64,000 bases of DNA, from positions 124,001 to 188,000 of the forward strand of contig NZ_NCSS01000004.1 in assembly GCF_002088935.1 (NCBI RefSeq), given 5' to 3'. A program made the translations under genes and the position numbers. Positions 1-9,145 of the stretch are shown here, piece by piece. This DNA is from Henriciella litoralis (GTDB lineage Bacteria; Pseudomonadota; Alphaproteobacteria; Caulobacterales; Hyphomonadaceae). Each line of letters starts with the position of its first letter. The first letter of the stretch is position 1. A model generated the notes under the pieces. That model had not been told where the DNA came from and searched no databases. It saw nothing but the letters and a program-made list of their open reading frames with translations.

Positions 1-389
1 CGCTTGTCGTGGATGACAATGCGCTCAATCTGCGCGTCCTGCGAACATTCCTGGAAATGTACGACATCGATATTTGTGAAGCCAGCGACGGCCGAGAAGC
101 GCTTTCCAAGCTGGACACCGAGACGTTCGACTTCGTGCTTATGGACGTTCACATGCCAAAGATGGACGGGGTTGAGGCTCTCCGCCGGCTTCGGATGTCG
201 AACAGCCGCAACCGACAGGTCCCGGTTCTGGCATTGACCGCAGATGCCATGAGCGGCGATCGCGAACGCTTCATCAGCCTGGGGTTTGACGGCTATGTCT
301 CCAAGCCAATCGAAGAACGCGACCTGATTTCGGCAATCGGCCAGGTTCTCTACGTCACAAGTGGCAAAGAGGTGCGGCTGGCCGGCTAG
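1..389 (+). CDS. Response regulator receiver (REC) domain, C-terminal part of a truncated gene
   Basis: The reading frame is open to the left edge, so this is the 3' part of a larger gene. It encodes a complete-looking CheY-like receiver: the acidic pair in VVDDN, the phospho-acceptor Asp in [13 protein letters not shown], the Thr in LALTADAM and the Lys in YVSKPI. The phrase [10 protein letters not shown] and the terminal position of the domain are typical of hybrid sensor histidine kinases, where REC follows the kinase core and receives phosphate from it. A free-standing regulator is less likely because the frame continues upstream. The stop codon lies in a CTAG shared with the stop of the convergent ivd gene. 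The kinase part is outside the window, so signal and target are unknown. Confidence 0.85.
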   Translation, partial: LVVDDNALNLRVLRTFLEMYDIDICEASDGREALSKLDTETFDFVLMDVHMPKMDGVEALRRLRMSNSRNRQVPVLALTADAMSGDRERFISLGFDGYVSKPIEERDLISAIGQVLYVTSGKEVRLAG

Positions 390-1558
390 GCCGTCTCGCC
401 AAACAGTTCGCGCCCGATCAGCCAGCGGCGAATTTCGGACGTCCCTGCCCCAATCTCATAGAGCTTGGCATCACGAAGCAGCCGGCCCGTAGCATATTCA
501 TTGATATAGCCATTGCCACCGAGCAGCTGGATCGCATCAAGCGCAAGCTTGGTGGCAGTTTCTGCCGCGTAAAGGATCGCGCCAGCCGCGTCCTTGCGGG
601 CCGTTTCTCCGCGGTCGCAAGCTTTGGCGACGGTGTAGACGTAAGCCTTCGCCGCATTCATCTGGACGTACATGTCCGCGAGCTTGCCCTGAACCAGCTG
701 GAACTCGCCGATCGACTTGCCGAACTGCTTGCGGTCATGAATGTAGGGCAGAACGACATCCATACAGGCCTGCATGATGCCCGTCGGGCCAGCCGATAGA
801 ACCGCGCGCTCATAGTCGAGCCCGCTCATCAGGATTTCGACGCCGCTATTCAGCGGCCCCATAACATTCTCTTCCGGCACTTCACAGTCTTCGAAGACCA
901 GCTCGCCGGTCTCGGACCCGCGCATGCCGAGCTTGTCGAGCTTCTGCGCGACCGAGAACCCCTTCATGCCGCGCTCGATAATGAAGGCCGAAATCCCGCG
1001 TGACTTCTTCTCAGGCTCTGTCTTGGCGTAGACGATCAGCGTGTCGGCATCCGGTGAATTGGTGATCCACATCTTCGAGCCGTTTAGGATGAAGCGGTCG
1101 CCCTTTTTCTCGGCGCGCAGCTTCATCGAGACGACATCAGACCCGGCCCCTGTTTCGGACATGGCGAGGCCGCCGAGATGCTCTCCGGTGACGAGCTTTT
1201 CGAGATAGCGCTTCTTCTGGTCATCATTGCCCCAGCGGCGAAGCTGGTTGACGCACAGATTGGAGTGCGCGCCGTAGGAAAGGCCGACCGAGGCCGATGC
1301 GCGGGAGATTTCTTCCATCGCGACGACATGTTCGAGATAGCCGAGGCCAGAGCCGCCCCATTCTTCCTCAACCGTGATGCCCAGCAGGCCAAGCTCGCCC
1401 ATCTTGGGCAGTAGATGGCGCGGGAAAACGTCCGTCTTGTCGATTTCGGCGGCGATCGGGGCGATATGGTCGGCGGCAAATCCTTGCACCGTGTCGCGGA
1501 TCATGTCCGCTGTTTCACCAAGATCGAAGTTCAGCGTGGGATATGTGTTCGGGATCAT
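386..1558 (-). CDS. ivd: Isovaleryl-CoA dehydrogenase
   Basis: A 390-residue FAD-dependent acyl-CoA dehydrogenase predicted to oxidise isovaleryl-CoA to 3-methylcrotonyl-CoA in leucine breakdown, passing electrons to ETF. The family fold is clear: the N-terminal helical domain, the FAD/substrate motif [10 protein letters not shown] (about 132-141), WITNSP (165-169) and the C-terminal [13 protein letters not shown]. The key specificity sign is Glu250 in [12 protein letters not shown]: isovaleryl-CoA dehydrogenases carry their catalytic base in this helix, whereas most other acyl-CoA dehydrogenases have it near the C-terminus. The usual partners (methylcrotonyl-CoA carboxylase, hydroxymethylglutaryl-CoA lyase) are not in the window, but pccA, pccB and a thiolase are. 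The gene converges on the REC gene with a 4-bp stop overlap. No strong ribosome binding site is seen before the ATG. Confidence 0.93.
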   Translation of the reverse strand: MIPNTYPTLNFDLGETADMIRDTVQGFAADHIAPIAAEIDKTDVFPRHLLPKMGELGLLGITVEEEWGGSGLGYLEHVVAMEEISRASASVGLSYGAHSNLCVNQLRRWGNDDQKKRYLEKLVTGEHLGGLAMSETGAGSDVVSMKLRAEKKGDRFILNGSKMWITNSPDADTLIVYAKTEPEKKSRGISAFIIERGMKGFSVAQKLDKLGMRGSETGELVFEDCEVPEENVMGPLNSGVEILMSGLDYERAVLSAGPTGIMQACMDVVLPYIHDRKQFGKSIGEFQLVQGKLADMYVQMNAAKAYVYTVAKACDRGETARKDAAGAILYAAETATKLALDAIQLLGGNGYINEYATGRLLRDAKLYEIGAGTSEIRRWLIGRELFGETA

Positions 1559-1616
1559 GGGCTTTATCTAGCCGCCCTTGCCCCGAATGCCAATGCGAGA
1601 ACCGCGCTCTGCCCCG

Positions 1617-3140
1617 CTATTTGCGGGTGAACAGCGCGCGGATGCAGTAATAGGCCATGGCCAGGAAGAGGATGCCACCGATCAACATCAGGAATGGCGG
1701 AAGATAGGCCATGATGCTGGACTCATCGGTCGGCTGCAGACCGAACAAGCTGAATTCCCGCGCGCCGCCATAGGCGAAGACCCCTGCCCCGACCAGAGCA
1801 AGCAGACCGAAGATAAACACTTCCAGAGGGCTCTCTTTTTTGGCTTCAGCTTCCTTGGCATCTTCCGACAGCCAGACGTCTGATGGCTTCAGATCATCAA
1901 TGATGATGCGGCCGCGCTCATCTACGGTTTCATTCTCTTCCAGTTCGAGCGTTGTATCGTCGGCCGTCAGGGGCGTCGTTTCAAGCAGGACTTCTTCGTC
2001 GTCTTTATCATCGGACTGAGGCTGCTCGGTGTCGGTGACCGTTTCAGCCTCCTCAGCCGCCTCAACGGCGTCTTCCTTGTCGTCAGTCGGGTCGGTATCG
2101 ACCGGAGAATCGATCGTCTCGGCCACTGCCAGAGGGGCAAGTTCGGCGTCCTCGGCTTCGATTTCGTCTTCAGCAACAGCGGTTTCGACATCATCAGGCG
2201 CGTTTTCGACGACGAGATTATCGTTCTGCGCGTCCTTCGCAGCGTCCTCATCAAACGGTTCGACGGTGTCGACCGTTTCGGTCTCTGACTCAGTGTCGGT
2301 CTCAGTCTCCGTTTCGGCTTCGACCGGCTCATCAGCAACCGCCAGCACATCATCCGTCTTGTCGACGGCAAGGGCGGAAACGGCGGCGCGGATATTGTCG
2401 ACGGACGCTTTTTCATCATCCGTCGCATCCGTCAGATCAGTTTCGATCTCATCGGAGTCGATCTCGTCTGCTTCGACCTCATCAGTCTCATCAGTCTCAT
2501 TGCCGAGGATACGGGTCAGCCGGTCGCGGACATGGCGCGCAGCAGCTTCGGTCGAGGTCTCGTCTTCCGGCTTCGGTGCGGTCGCCGGCTTGTTCTCTTC
2601 ATTCCGAACGGCTGCGGGAACGAACATGCTTTGATCATTGTCGAGCACAGGACGGAATCGGCTCGTCGATGCGAGCGGGACAGATCCGGTGGTCTTGAGA
2701 AACAGCGCTTTTTCATCGGCGCGGCGACGCACCAGCGGATCGACCACCATATCGCGGGCGCCAACGCGCGCCTTGCGCCAATTTTCCATGGCCGAGGCGG
2801 CTTTCAGCTTGTTGCCGACATTGATGTGCGCGAGCACGTCTGAGGCTTCAAACTGATCAATTCCGATATTGTAGGCAAGCGAGGCCAGCGCGTCGAATTC
2901 GTTCTGGGACACTGGCACAAGCAGCAGATCATTCAGGGCCGTTTCAATTGGGGGCAGGTCAAATTCCTGAAGGATAGCCAAAGCCTCCTTCGGGCTGATC
3001 TTCACACCTTCGCGCGCACCCTTGGTATGCCCGTACCCCACGACCCAGCGCCCATCAGGCAGCTTCTTGGCGTGGGATCTGAAGCCCTCATAGGTCATGA
3101 TCAGTTTCAGACCAGCCTCGGATGTACGAAGTTCTGTCAC
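1617..3140 (-). CDS. GH24-type lysozyme-like protein with long acidic linker and C-terminal membrane helices
   Basis: Residues 1-150 resemble the phage-type lysozyme (GH24) domain: Glu18 in YEGFR, LPDGRW (Asp29), GYGHT (35-39), and a later SLAYNIG stretch. Such enzymes cleave peptidoglycan. Residues about 190-420 are an extremely acidic, low-complexity linker rich in Glu, Asp, Thr and Val, probably disordered. Two hydrophobic segments follow (about 443-462 and 475-500), then a short basic end. There is no N-terminal signal peptide, so how the lysozyme domain would reach the periplasm is unclear. The position occupied by the catalytic Thr in T4-type enzymes (T in WTIGYGH) is Val here (WVVGYGH), so activity is uncertain. 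The start is a GTG preceded by GGAG at 8 nt spacing. Alternative: a structural or regulatory peptidoglycan-binding protein. Confidence 0.75.
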   Translation of the reverse strand: MTELRTSEAGLKLIMTYEGFRSHAKKLPDGRWVVGYGHTKGAREGVKISPKEALAILQEFDLPPIETALNDLLLVPVSQNEFDALASLAYNIGIDQFEASDVLAHINVGNKLKAASAMENWRKARVGARDMVVDPLVRRRADEKALFLKTTGSVPLASTSRFRPVLDNDQSMFVPAAVRNEENKPATAPKPEDETSTEAAARHVRDRLTRILGNETDETDEVEADEIDSDEIETDLTDATDDEKASVDNIRAAVSALAVDKTDDVLAVADEPVEAETETETDTESETETVDTVEPFDEDAAKDAQNDNLVVENAPDDVETAVAEDEIEAEDAELAPLAVAETIDSPVDTDPTDDKEDAVEAAEEAETVTDTEQPQSDDKDDEEVLLETTPLTADDTTLELEENETVDERGRIIIDDLKPSDVWLSEDAKEAEAKKESPLEVFIFGLLALVGAGVFAYGGAREFSLFGLQPTDESSIMAYLPPFLMLIGGILFLAMAYYCIRALFTRK

Positions 3141-3213
3141 TGTGTTTGCTCCAAACCGATACAGTCAAACCTCCACGCTGCAATTCACGGGCCGTAAACC
3201 ATAAGCGCGCGGC

Positions 3214-4605
3214 TCAAACGAGAATGAGTGTGGCCAGACCGAGGAAACTGAAGAAGGCCATAATGTCCGTAAGTGTCAGCACAAAGACAGATGACGCAAC
3301 AGCCGGGTCTGCCCCTGCCCGCTTGAGCGCAAGCGGCACAACCACCCCCGAGAACCCTGCCCAGACAAAGGTCAGGAACATCGCAATTGAAATCGCGATA
3401 CTCAGACCGACATTCTGGAACCAGATATATGCGATGATGGCGACACCGATCGCAAAAATCACGCCATTGGCGAGGCCGGTCAGCGTCTCACGCAGGATCG
3501 CGCGGCGACCGGCATCGCCTTCCATCTCGCGCTCTGCAATGGCGCGTACAGCCACCGCGAGGCCCTGACTGCCCGCATTGCCGCCAAGCGCTGCAACGAC
3601 GGGCATGAGGATGGCAAGCTGAACAATTTGGTCCAGCGTGTTCTCAAAGATGGAAATGATGCCCGATGCGATGAACGCGGTAATCAGATTGACGGCCAGC
3701 CAGGGCGCACGCGCCTTGACCGAATCCAGCACAGTGTCCGAGCCGTCAGCCGAGTTCACGCCAGAGAGAGCCAGAAGGTCTTCGGTGTTTTCTTCCTGGA
3801 TAACGTCGACCACGTCATCCACCGTCAACATACCCAGGAGCCGTCCGGTATCATCTGTGACAGGCGCAGAGGCTAGAGAGTATTTCTGGAACTGGTAGGC
3901 CGCCTCTTCCTGGTCCATGTCGACCGTGATGTCAGACTCTACCTCTTCCATGATATCAGAGAGGTTCACATCGCGCGCCGTGCGCAAAAGCAGAGCCAGC
4001 GGCACCTGGCCTTTCAGCTTATGGGCCGGGTCGATCACGAAGACCTGGAAAAACTCCGTCGGCAGCGTTTCGGCATTGTCACGCGCATGGTCGATCGTGT
4101 GGCCCACGGTCCAGAACTCAGGCGCGGCGAAATATTCGCGCTGCATGAGGCGACCAGCGGTCTCCTCATCATAGGCAAAGCCCTGCTCGAGGGAGGCGCG
4201 GTCTTCCGGCGACAGCTCTTCGAGGATACGCTCACGCCGCTCATCCTCAAGGTCTTCGAGGATCGTCGTGACATCATCAGAATCAAGCTGTTCGAGAACG
4301 GCCGCCACGGCTTCATCGGGAAGCACTTCGACAGCTTCCTCGCGATACTCGTCACGAAGCTCGATAATGACATTGGTCGGCAGCTGCTCGCCCAGCAAAT
4401 CAACGCAGGCGGCAAAATCATCGCTCGACAGCTGTTCGAGAAGGTCAGCGGCGTCGGCAGGGTGCAGACGGCCAAGCAGGCGGGTCAGCCAGCGTGTGTC
4501 ATGATCCCAGATGGCATCGCGGACATCCTGCACAAAGGCAAGGTGCGCCTCGCGGCCCGAATCATCCTGATTGTCTGTCTGCTGTGTCTGCGGCAGGTCG
4601 GACAT
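3214..4605 (-). CDS. mgtE: MgtE-family magnesium transporter
   Basis: A 463-residue inner-membrane Mg2+ channel/transporter. The order of domains is typical: an N-terminal helical superhelix domain (LLGRLHPADAADLLEQL, repeated acidic helices), a CBS pair in the middle (PVTDDTGRLLGMLTVDDVVDVI), then a plug helix and about five transmembrane helices containing PVVAALGGNAGSQGLAVAVRA, the conserved pore motif. The acidic cytosolic domain senses Mg2+ and closes the pore in characterised members. I place the start at the ATG for MSDLPQ because GGAGG lies 7-8 nt before it; a GTG four codons upstream (4617) overlaps that site and is less likely. A tRNA-Leu gene lies just upstream in the same direction. 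Confidence 0.95.
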   Translation of the reverse strand: MSDLPQTQQTDNQDDSGREAHLAFVQDVRDAIWDHDTRWLTRLLGRLHPADAADLLEQLSSDDFAACVDLLGEQLPTNVIIELRDEYREEAVEVLPDEAVAAVLEQLDSDDVTTILEDLEDERRERILEELSPEDRASLEQGFAYDEETAGRLMQREYFAAPEFWTVGHTIDHARDNAETLPTEFFQVFVIDPAHKLKGQVPLALLLRTARDVNLSDIMEEVESDITVDMDQEEAAYQFQKYSLASAPVTDDTGRLLGMLTVDDVVDVIQEENTEDLLALSGVNSADGSDTVLDSVKARAPWLAVNLITAFIASGIISIFENTLDQIVQLAILMPVVAALGGNAGSQGLAVAVRAIAEREMEGDAGRRAILRETLTGLANGVIFAIGVAIIAYIWFQNVGLSIAISIAMFLTFVWAGFSGVVVPLALKRAGADPAVASSVFVLTLTDIMAFFSFLGLATLILV

Positions 4606-4667
4606 GGTCGCCTCCACTCATGCAGGTGCACGCGGGCACCCGACTTCTGCCTGTTCCCCCCGGGGGA

Positions 4668-4752
4668 TGGTGCGGTCGAGAGGACTCGAACCTCCACGGA
4701 TTGCTCCACAGCGACCTCAACGCTGCGCGTCTACCAGTTCCGCCACGACCGC
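4668..4752 (-). tRNA. tRNA-Leu (GAG)
   Basis: Folded by eye on the minus strand. The acceptor stem is GCGGTCG paired with CGACCGC, discriminator A, followed by an encoded CCA (4668-4670). The D-arm contains GGTAGACGC, the anticodon stem CAGCG/CGCTG encloses the loop TTGAGGT giving anticodon GAG, there is a long variable arm as expected for a class II Leu tRNA, and the T-arm loop is TTCGAGT. It reads CUC/CUU codons. Confidence 0.95.
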
Positions 4753-4802
4753 AATAGTCCCTCGGGGGAAGTCCGCGCGGTATAAGTGCGTCAGAAGGCT
4801 TT

Positions 4803-5528
4803 GTGAAGCCCTACATGCATCTCTATATGCGCGTTATGAAAGATTTTGCAGCTGTTGAATGGGCCGTAAGCCCCGCCCCCGTGGATTATCAGGCCGCTCT
4901 GGACTTTATGCAGCGCCGCGTGCGCGACATTCGTGACGCCGGCGCACCAGAGCTTGTCTGGCTGTTGGAGCACCCCCCGCTCTACACGGCCGGCACAAGC
5001 GCCAAAGCCGAAGACCTGAAGGATGCCACACGCTTTCCGGTTTTTGATGCCGGTCGCGGTGGCCAGTACACCTATCACGGGCCAGGCCAGCGCGTGGCCT
5101 ATGTCATGCTGGATGTCGCCAAGCGCGGCAAGGATGTGCGCGATTTCGTCCAGAAGCTGGAAACCTGGATCATCGAGGCGCTCGGCGAGTTCAATGTCAA
5201 AGGCGAGATTCGAAATGGACGTGTCGGCGTCTGGGTTGACCGGAGCCGGCCGGGCGGCCCCGTGCACGAGGACAAGATTGCCGCGATCGGCCTTCGCCTG
5301 AAGCGCTGGGTCAGCTTCCACGGCATCAGCCTGAATGTGGAGCCGGACCTGTCGCACTTTGAAGGCATCACGCCCTGCGGCATTTCAGAAGAAGGCCTTG
5401 GCGTTACGAGCCTCGTGGATCTCGGCCTGCCCGTGACCATGGAAGACGCAGACGTTGCGCTAAAAAAGGCGTTTCAGTCTGTCTTCCTGTCTCCGGTCGC
5501 CGATGCAACGGCGCCCGTCTCGACCTAG
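4803..5528 (+). CDS. lipB: Octanoyl-[acyl-carrier-protein]:protein N-octanoyltransferase (lipoate biosynthesis)
   Basis: LipB transfers octanoyl groups from ACP to the lipoyl domains of 2-oxoacid dehydrogenases and the glycine cleavage H-protein, the first step of lipoate synthesis before LipA. Recognised by the [13 protein letters not shown] motif, the invariant Lys of DKIAAIG, the stretch [10 protein letters not shown], and the catalytic Cys of PCGI. Up to 241 residues. The start is uncertain: a GTG at 4803 has AAGG about 5 nt upstream, but ATG codons at 4815, 4827 and 4836 are also in frame, and MKDFAAVEW (4836) would give a more usual N-terminus. It converges with the next minus-strand gene, sharing a CTAG as overlapping stops. 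Cytoplasmic. Confidence 0.94.
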   Translation: MKPYMHLYMRVMKDFAAVEWAVSPAPVDYQAALDFMQRRVRDIRDAGAPELVWLLEHPPLYTAGTSAKAEDLKDATRFPVFDAGRGGQYTYHGPGQRVAYVMLDVAKRGKDVRDFVQKLETWIIEALGEFNVKGEIRNGRVGVWVDRSRPGGPVHEDKIAAIGLRLKRWVSFHGISLNVEPDLSHFEGITPCGISEEGLGVTSLVDLGLPVTMEDADVALKKAFQSVFLSPVADATAPVST

Positions 5529-6310
5529 CTGCGAACTCTATCGCGTCTGCGCTTGCGCGGCATAGGCTCTCTGAAGTCCGGATCGCCCGGGTAGCGGCCG
5601 AAGAAAGGCACGCGTGCCACCCAGAGCAGGCTCCAGACTGCAATCAATGCACTGAGCGGAATGATCGCCATCTGAATGCTCGGCGCTGCCGCTTCAAGAA
5701 CATATCCAGCTTTCGGAGGGAGCGGCTCTGCGACGCCGCCCGGACCACCGGGTCCCCCACGCCGCTGTGGGGGCGGTTTGCCACTAGCCTTGGCAGCTTC
5801 CTGGGCGGCCTTTCTTTCTTCAAGCTGTTTCAATCGGAACGCTTCGGGATTTTCCAGAAAATCCTGCCGCATCTCATAGCGCTTGTCGTACTGCGTGGAG
5901 GTTTTCGTCACCGTTCCAAAAAACAGGAACATGCCAACCAGAAGCGGCAGCAGCGGGATCAGCGCCAGCAATTGAGGCTTATCGGCATCGTTCAGGCGGC
6001 GCGAATGGATCACATATGACATCAAGGTCGTCACGATGAACACGATCGGAGAGACAAATGTACCAAAGGTCGAGACGCTGGAGCCGTCCCCGCCCGCCAT
6101 ATCCAGCACCGCGGCCACCATGAAGGGTAGCACGACAATGATCACTTGAGCCGCGAACAACATCGTCCAGGCCCGCGTAAAATGCAGACGCGGGGACTTT
6201 CCTGTCGGATCGAACAGCGTGCGCGCCCAGTTCATTCGGGCCGGGAGCTCTCGCTCGTCGGTCAACCAGGGGCGTTTGGGATCAATGATTTGTGGGGTTG
6301 CGTCAGACAT
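5525..6310 (-). CDS. DUF805-like integral membrane protein
   Basis: A protein of about 261 residues with an N-terminal cytosolic stretch, about four hydrophobic segments (roughly 45-75, 85-105, 120-145, 220-245 by eye), and a Pro/Gly-rich charged loop ([14 protein letters not shown]) before the last one. The [10 protein letters not shown] stretch resembles the RxxD motif after the second helix in DUF805 proteins, and the neighbouring gene is a clearer DUF805 member, so the two may be divergent paralogues. No function is known for the family. The ATG at 6310 is chosen; a GTG at 6325 would put the start inside a palindrome. No convincing ribosome binding site is visible. Two palindromic operator-like sites lie directly upstream (6325-6375). 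Confidence 0.6.
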   Translation of the reverse strand: MSDATPQIIDPKRPWLTDERELPARMNWARTLFDPTGKSPRLHFTRAWTMLFAAQVIIVVLPFMVAAVLDMAGGDGSSVSTFGTFVSPIVFIVTTLMSYVIHSRRLNDADKPQLLALIPLLPLLVGMFLFFGTVTKTSTQYDKRYEMRQDFLENPEAFRLKQLEERKAAQEAAKASGKPPPQRRGGPGGPGGVAEPLPPKAGYVLEAAAPSIQMAIIPLSALIAVWSLLWVARVPFFGRYPGDPDFREPMPRKRRRDRVRS

Positions 6311-6324
6311 CCGGGCCGCTTTCA

Positions 6325-6375
6325 CGTTTATCGATAAACGGCTTATACAAGCTTCTCAATTTTTATCAATAAACG
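6325..6375. promoter_or_regulatory. Tandem palindromic operator-like sites
   Basis: CGTTTATCGATAAACG at 6325-6340 is a perfect 16-bp palindrome. A second, imperfect copy, TTTTTATCAATAAACG, lies at 6360-6375 (13 of 16 matches), with centres 35 bp apart. They sit just upstream of the DUF805-like gene ending at 5525 and downstream of the other DUF805 gene, in an AT-rich 76-bp gap that likely contains the promoter. Probable binding sites for a dimeric regulator; its identity is unknown. Confidence 0.6.
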
Positions 6376-6386
6376 ATAAGAGCAAA

Positions 6387-6923
6387 TCAGGAAAAAGTAT
6401 CAGCTGGGCCGCCCGGGACCGGTCCATGCTTGTTCTGCCGTGGCTCGGTTGCAAGGGAGCCGACGATGAAGCCAATGATGACGGCATTCACGACCGTCGT
6501 AAGAAGCGACAAAGGTAGCAGTATTTCTGCCACACGCTCTTGCGCCTGCATGAAAATCGCAAGCTCACCCTGGCCTAACCGTTCGGCTGCCTCGGCCTGG
6601 ATTGCGCGGCCTTCCTCGCCCAGAAAGATGGGTGAAAACAGAAGCCCCTCAATAAACTGGAGCACGAAGCTGCCAGCCCAGACGGCCAGTATCCACCAGC
6701 CCGTCGTGCCCGCATCGTGGAACCGTTTGGCGTAGACACAGATGTTGCAATACATCAGCGCGAGAGCGGGAATCAGGAAGATCCCCGCAGCGAGACCAAG
6801 CGACGGCCCGATCATCACCTGCGCCGCCTGCAGGATGATAGCCACGACCGTGACAACGACCAGCCCCTGCCAGAACCGGCGTTTCAGAATACGCCCTTGA
6901 GGGCTGAACAGCAGGGTCTGCAT
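6387..6923 (-). CDS. DUF805 family membrane protein
   Basis: A 178-residue membrane protein with the DUF805 hallmarks: an N-terminal LLFSPQGRILKRRFWQG, a Cys/Tyr segment after the second helix, and YAKRFHDAGTTGWW, the conserved arginine-histidine-aspartate motif. About four transmembrane helices. The family (YhaH-like) has no settled function. I chose the ATG at 6923 because GGAG stands 6 nt upstream; the frame stays open to 7028 but would overlap pccA. It lies about 50 bp downstream of pccA on the same strand, so it may be read through from there. Confidence 0.75.
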   Translation of the reverse strand: MQTLLFSPQGRILKRRFWQGLVVVTVVAIILQAAQVMIGPSLGLAAGIFLIPALALMYCNICVYAKRFHDAGTTGWWILAVWAGSFVLQFIEGLLFSPIFLGEEGRAIQAEAAERLGQGELAIFMQAQERVAEILLPLSLLTTVVNAVIIGFIVGSLATEPRQNKHGPVPGGPADTFS

Positions 6924-6972
6924 GGTGCGCTCCATAAGTCGGGTCCCGGCAGAAAGGCCTGCCGAGAACAGC

Positions 6973-8973
6973 CTACTCGAATTCGACCATGACTTCATCA
7001 GCCGCAACACTGTCACCGGCGCCGACATTGATCGTCTTCACGGTGCCAGTGGCTTCAGCGCGGATGATGTTCTGCATTTTCATCGCCTCGACGATGCAAA
7101 CCGCTTCGCCCTCTTCCACGGTCTGGCCAAGCTCGACATCGACCGACACGACAAGGCCGGGCATCGGTGAGATGATCAGCTTCGACGTATCCGGCTTTGG
7201 CTTCTCAGGCAGGCGCGAGTGAAGCGTCGCTGTCACCGGAGTACAAACCAGCGCTGTGACGGACACCCCACGGTGCCGGAAGACATAGCCTTCTGTCTTG
7301 TCCGCAAACTTCACGGCAAAGGGCTCGCCATTGAGTTTGCCCTCGAACAGATGCGTGCCGGGACGCCATTCTGTCTCGAGCGTGTGCGTCTTGCCGTCGA
7401 TGACGATCTCGGCGGAGTTATCCTCGCCAAGGGTCAACTCAATATCGCAATGACGGTCACCCAGAATGACAACCCAGTCCTTGCGTTGCTCGCCAGGCTC
7501 GGTCATGCGGCCGGAAATCTTCTCGGCGCGGCGCGCAAACACGCCGTGCACATAAGCTGCCGAAACCGTCAGATAGGCGAGCTGCTCTTCAGTCGGCTCC
7601 ATGCCATTGAACCCGTCGGGGAATTCATCGGCGATGTATGCGGTTGTAATGTCGCCTGAGCGGAACCGCTTTTCGTCCATCACAGCGGCGACAAACGGAA
7701 TGTTGTCCTGAATGCCTTCGATGTGGAAACGGTCCAGCGCGGCTGCCTGCGTGTCGAGCGCGGTGTCGCGGTCCTTGCCATGGGTCACCAGCTTGGCGAT
7801 CATCGGGTCATAGAACATCGAGATTTCGTCGCCCTCGCGCACGCCGGAATCCATCCGGACAGTGCCGTCGTTCAACGCACCTTCTTCAGGTGGATGGAAA
7901 CGCTTCAGACGGCCGATCGACGGCAGGAATTTGCGATAAGGGTCTTCAGCATAGACGCGGCTCTCAACGGCCCAGCCATTTATCTTGAGGCTCGCCTGAT
8001 CGATGTTCAGCTTCTCGCCATAGGCCGAGCGCAGCATCTGCTCGACAAGGTCCACACCCGTAATCATTTCGGTCACAGGGTGCTCGACCTGCAGGCGCGT
8101 ATTCATTTCGAGGAAGTAGAAGCTCTTGTCGACGCCCGAGGCGACGAATTCGACCGTGCCGGCACTGTCATAATCAACGGCCTTGGCCAGCGCGACAGCT
8201 TGCTCACCCATCTTCTTGCGGGTCGCTTCATCGAGAAGCGGGCTTGGCGCCTCTTCAATGACTTTCTGGTTACGGCGCTGAATGGAGCATTCGCGCTCGA
8301 ACAGGTAGACGCAGTTGCCATGCTTGTCGCCCATCACCTGGATCTCGACATGGCGTGGGTTCAGAATGAACTTTTCGATGAAGATCCGGTCGTCACCAAA
8401 AGAAGCCTTGGCTTCGGATTTCACGGCCGGAAAGCCTTCCTGAACTTCCTTATCATTGGCCGCAACGCGAATACCTTTACCGCCGCCGCCAGCTGACGCC
8501 TTGATCATCACTGGATAGCCAATCTCACGTGAGATCTCGACAGCGTGCTCTGTGCTCTCGATGAGGCCCATATGGCCCGGCACCGTTGAGACACCCGCTT
8601 CTGCGGCCAGCTTCTTGGAGCTGATCTTGTCACCCATCGCTTCGATCGCGTGCGGGTTCGGGCCGATGAAGGTGATGTTTTCCTTTTTCAGCCGTTTTGC
8701 AAATTCAGGGTTCTCGGACAGAAAGCCAAAGCCTGGATGCACGGCCTCTGCGCCGGTCTGCTTCACCGCATCAATGATCTTGTCCATGACAAGATAGGAT
8801 TCAGCGGCAGGCGCCGGTCCGATGTGAACGGTCTCGTCAGCCATCTCGACGGCCATCGAATCGGCGTCGGCATCGGAATAGACTACAACGGTTTTAACAC
8901 CGAGACGTCTGCACGTCTTGATGACCCGAACCGCGATCTCGCCTCTGTTGGCGATCAGGATTTTCTTGAACAT
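6973..8973 (-). CDS. pccA: Propionyl-CoA carboxylase, biotin-containing alpha subunit
   Basis: A 666-residue biotin-dependent carboxylase subunit: biotin carboxylase domain (residues 1-450, starting FKKILIANRGEIAVR, with the ATP-grasp glycine loop GGGGKGIRV and the EMNTRLQVEHPVTE catalytic stretch), a BT linker domain, and a C-terminal biotinyl domain with Lys632 in EAMKMQN as the biotin site. It carboxylates biotin with bicarbonate and ATP; the beta subunit then forms methylmalonyl-CoA from propionyl-CoA. The matching beta subunit is in this window at 27157-28689, about 18 kb away, which supports PCC over methylcrotonyl- or acetyl-CoA carboxylase, although the alpha subunits are hard to tell apart by eye. 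AGGGGG precedes the ATG by 6 nt. Confidence 0.9.
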   Translation of the reverse strand: MFKKILIANRGEIAVRVIKTCRRLGVKTVVVYSDADADSMAVEMADETVHIGPAPAAESYLVMDKIIDAVKQTGAEAVHPGFGFLSENPEFAKRLKKENITFIGPNPHAIEAMGDKISSKKLAAEAGVSTVPGHMGLIESTEHAVEISREIGYPVMIKASAGGGGKGIRVAANDKEVQEGFPAVKSEAKASFGDDRIFIEKFILNPRHVEIQVMGDKHGNCVYLFERECSIQRRNQKVIEEAPSPLLDEATRKKMGEQAVALAKAVDYDSAGTVEFVASGVDKSFYFLEMNTRLQVEHPVTEMITGVDLVEQMLRSAYGEKLNIDQASLKINGWAVESRVYAEDPYRKFLPSIGRLKRFHPPEEGALNDGTVRMDSGVREGDEISMFYDPMIAKLVTHGKDRDTALDTQAAALDRFHIEGIQDNIPFVAAVMDEKRFRSGDITTAYIADEFPDGFNGMEPTEEQLAYLTVSAAYVHGVFARRAEKISGRMTEPGEQRKDWVVILGDRHCDIELTLGEDNSAEIVIDGKTHTLETEWRPGTHLFEGKLNGEPFAVKFADKTEGYVFRHRGVSVTALVCTPVTATLHSRLPEKPKPDTSKLIISPMPGLVVSVDVELGQTVEEGEAVCIVEAMKMQNIIRAEATGTVKTINVGAGDSVAADEVMVEFE

Positions 8974-9145
8974 GGACTGCCCCCTGAATCAGCAGTAATT
9001 TACGTAGGAAGGCTGACGCTTATAACCCGCAGGCCCTCGTGTCCATCGCATGTCCTAGGGTCAATTTGTCAGAAATTATGCCACAGCAGCCGTGCTATGC
9101 AGATGTGCAGGGCAAATTTGAGGTTCGCCGTGGGCGATCTGGAGC

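Noticed and set aside
2029-2634. A 201-residue Ser/Ala-rich ORF opposite the lysozyme-like gene
   Set aside because: It is the reverse reading of the acidic Glu/Asp repeat region (GAA/GAC read as TTC/GTC or TCG), a composition effect.
4621-4667. GC-only palindrome CCCCCGGGGG after the tRNA as a terminator
   Set aside because: It has no loop and no T-tract, so I could not support a terminator call.
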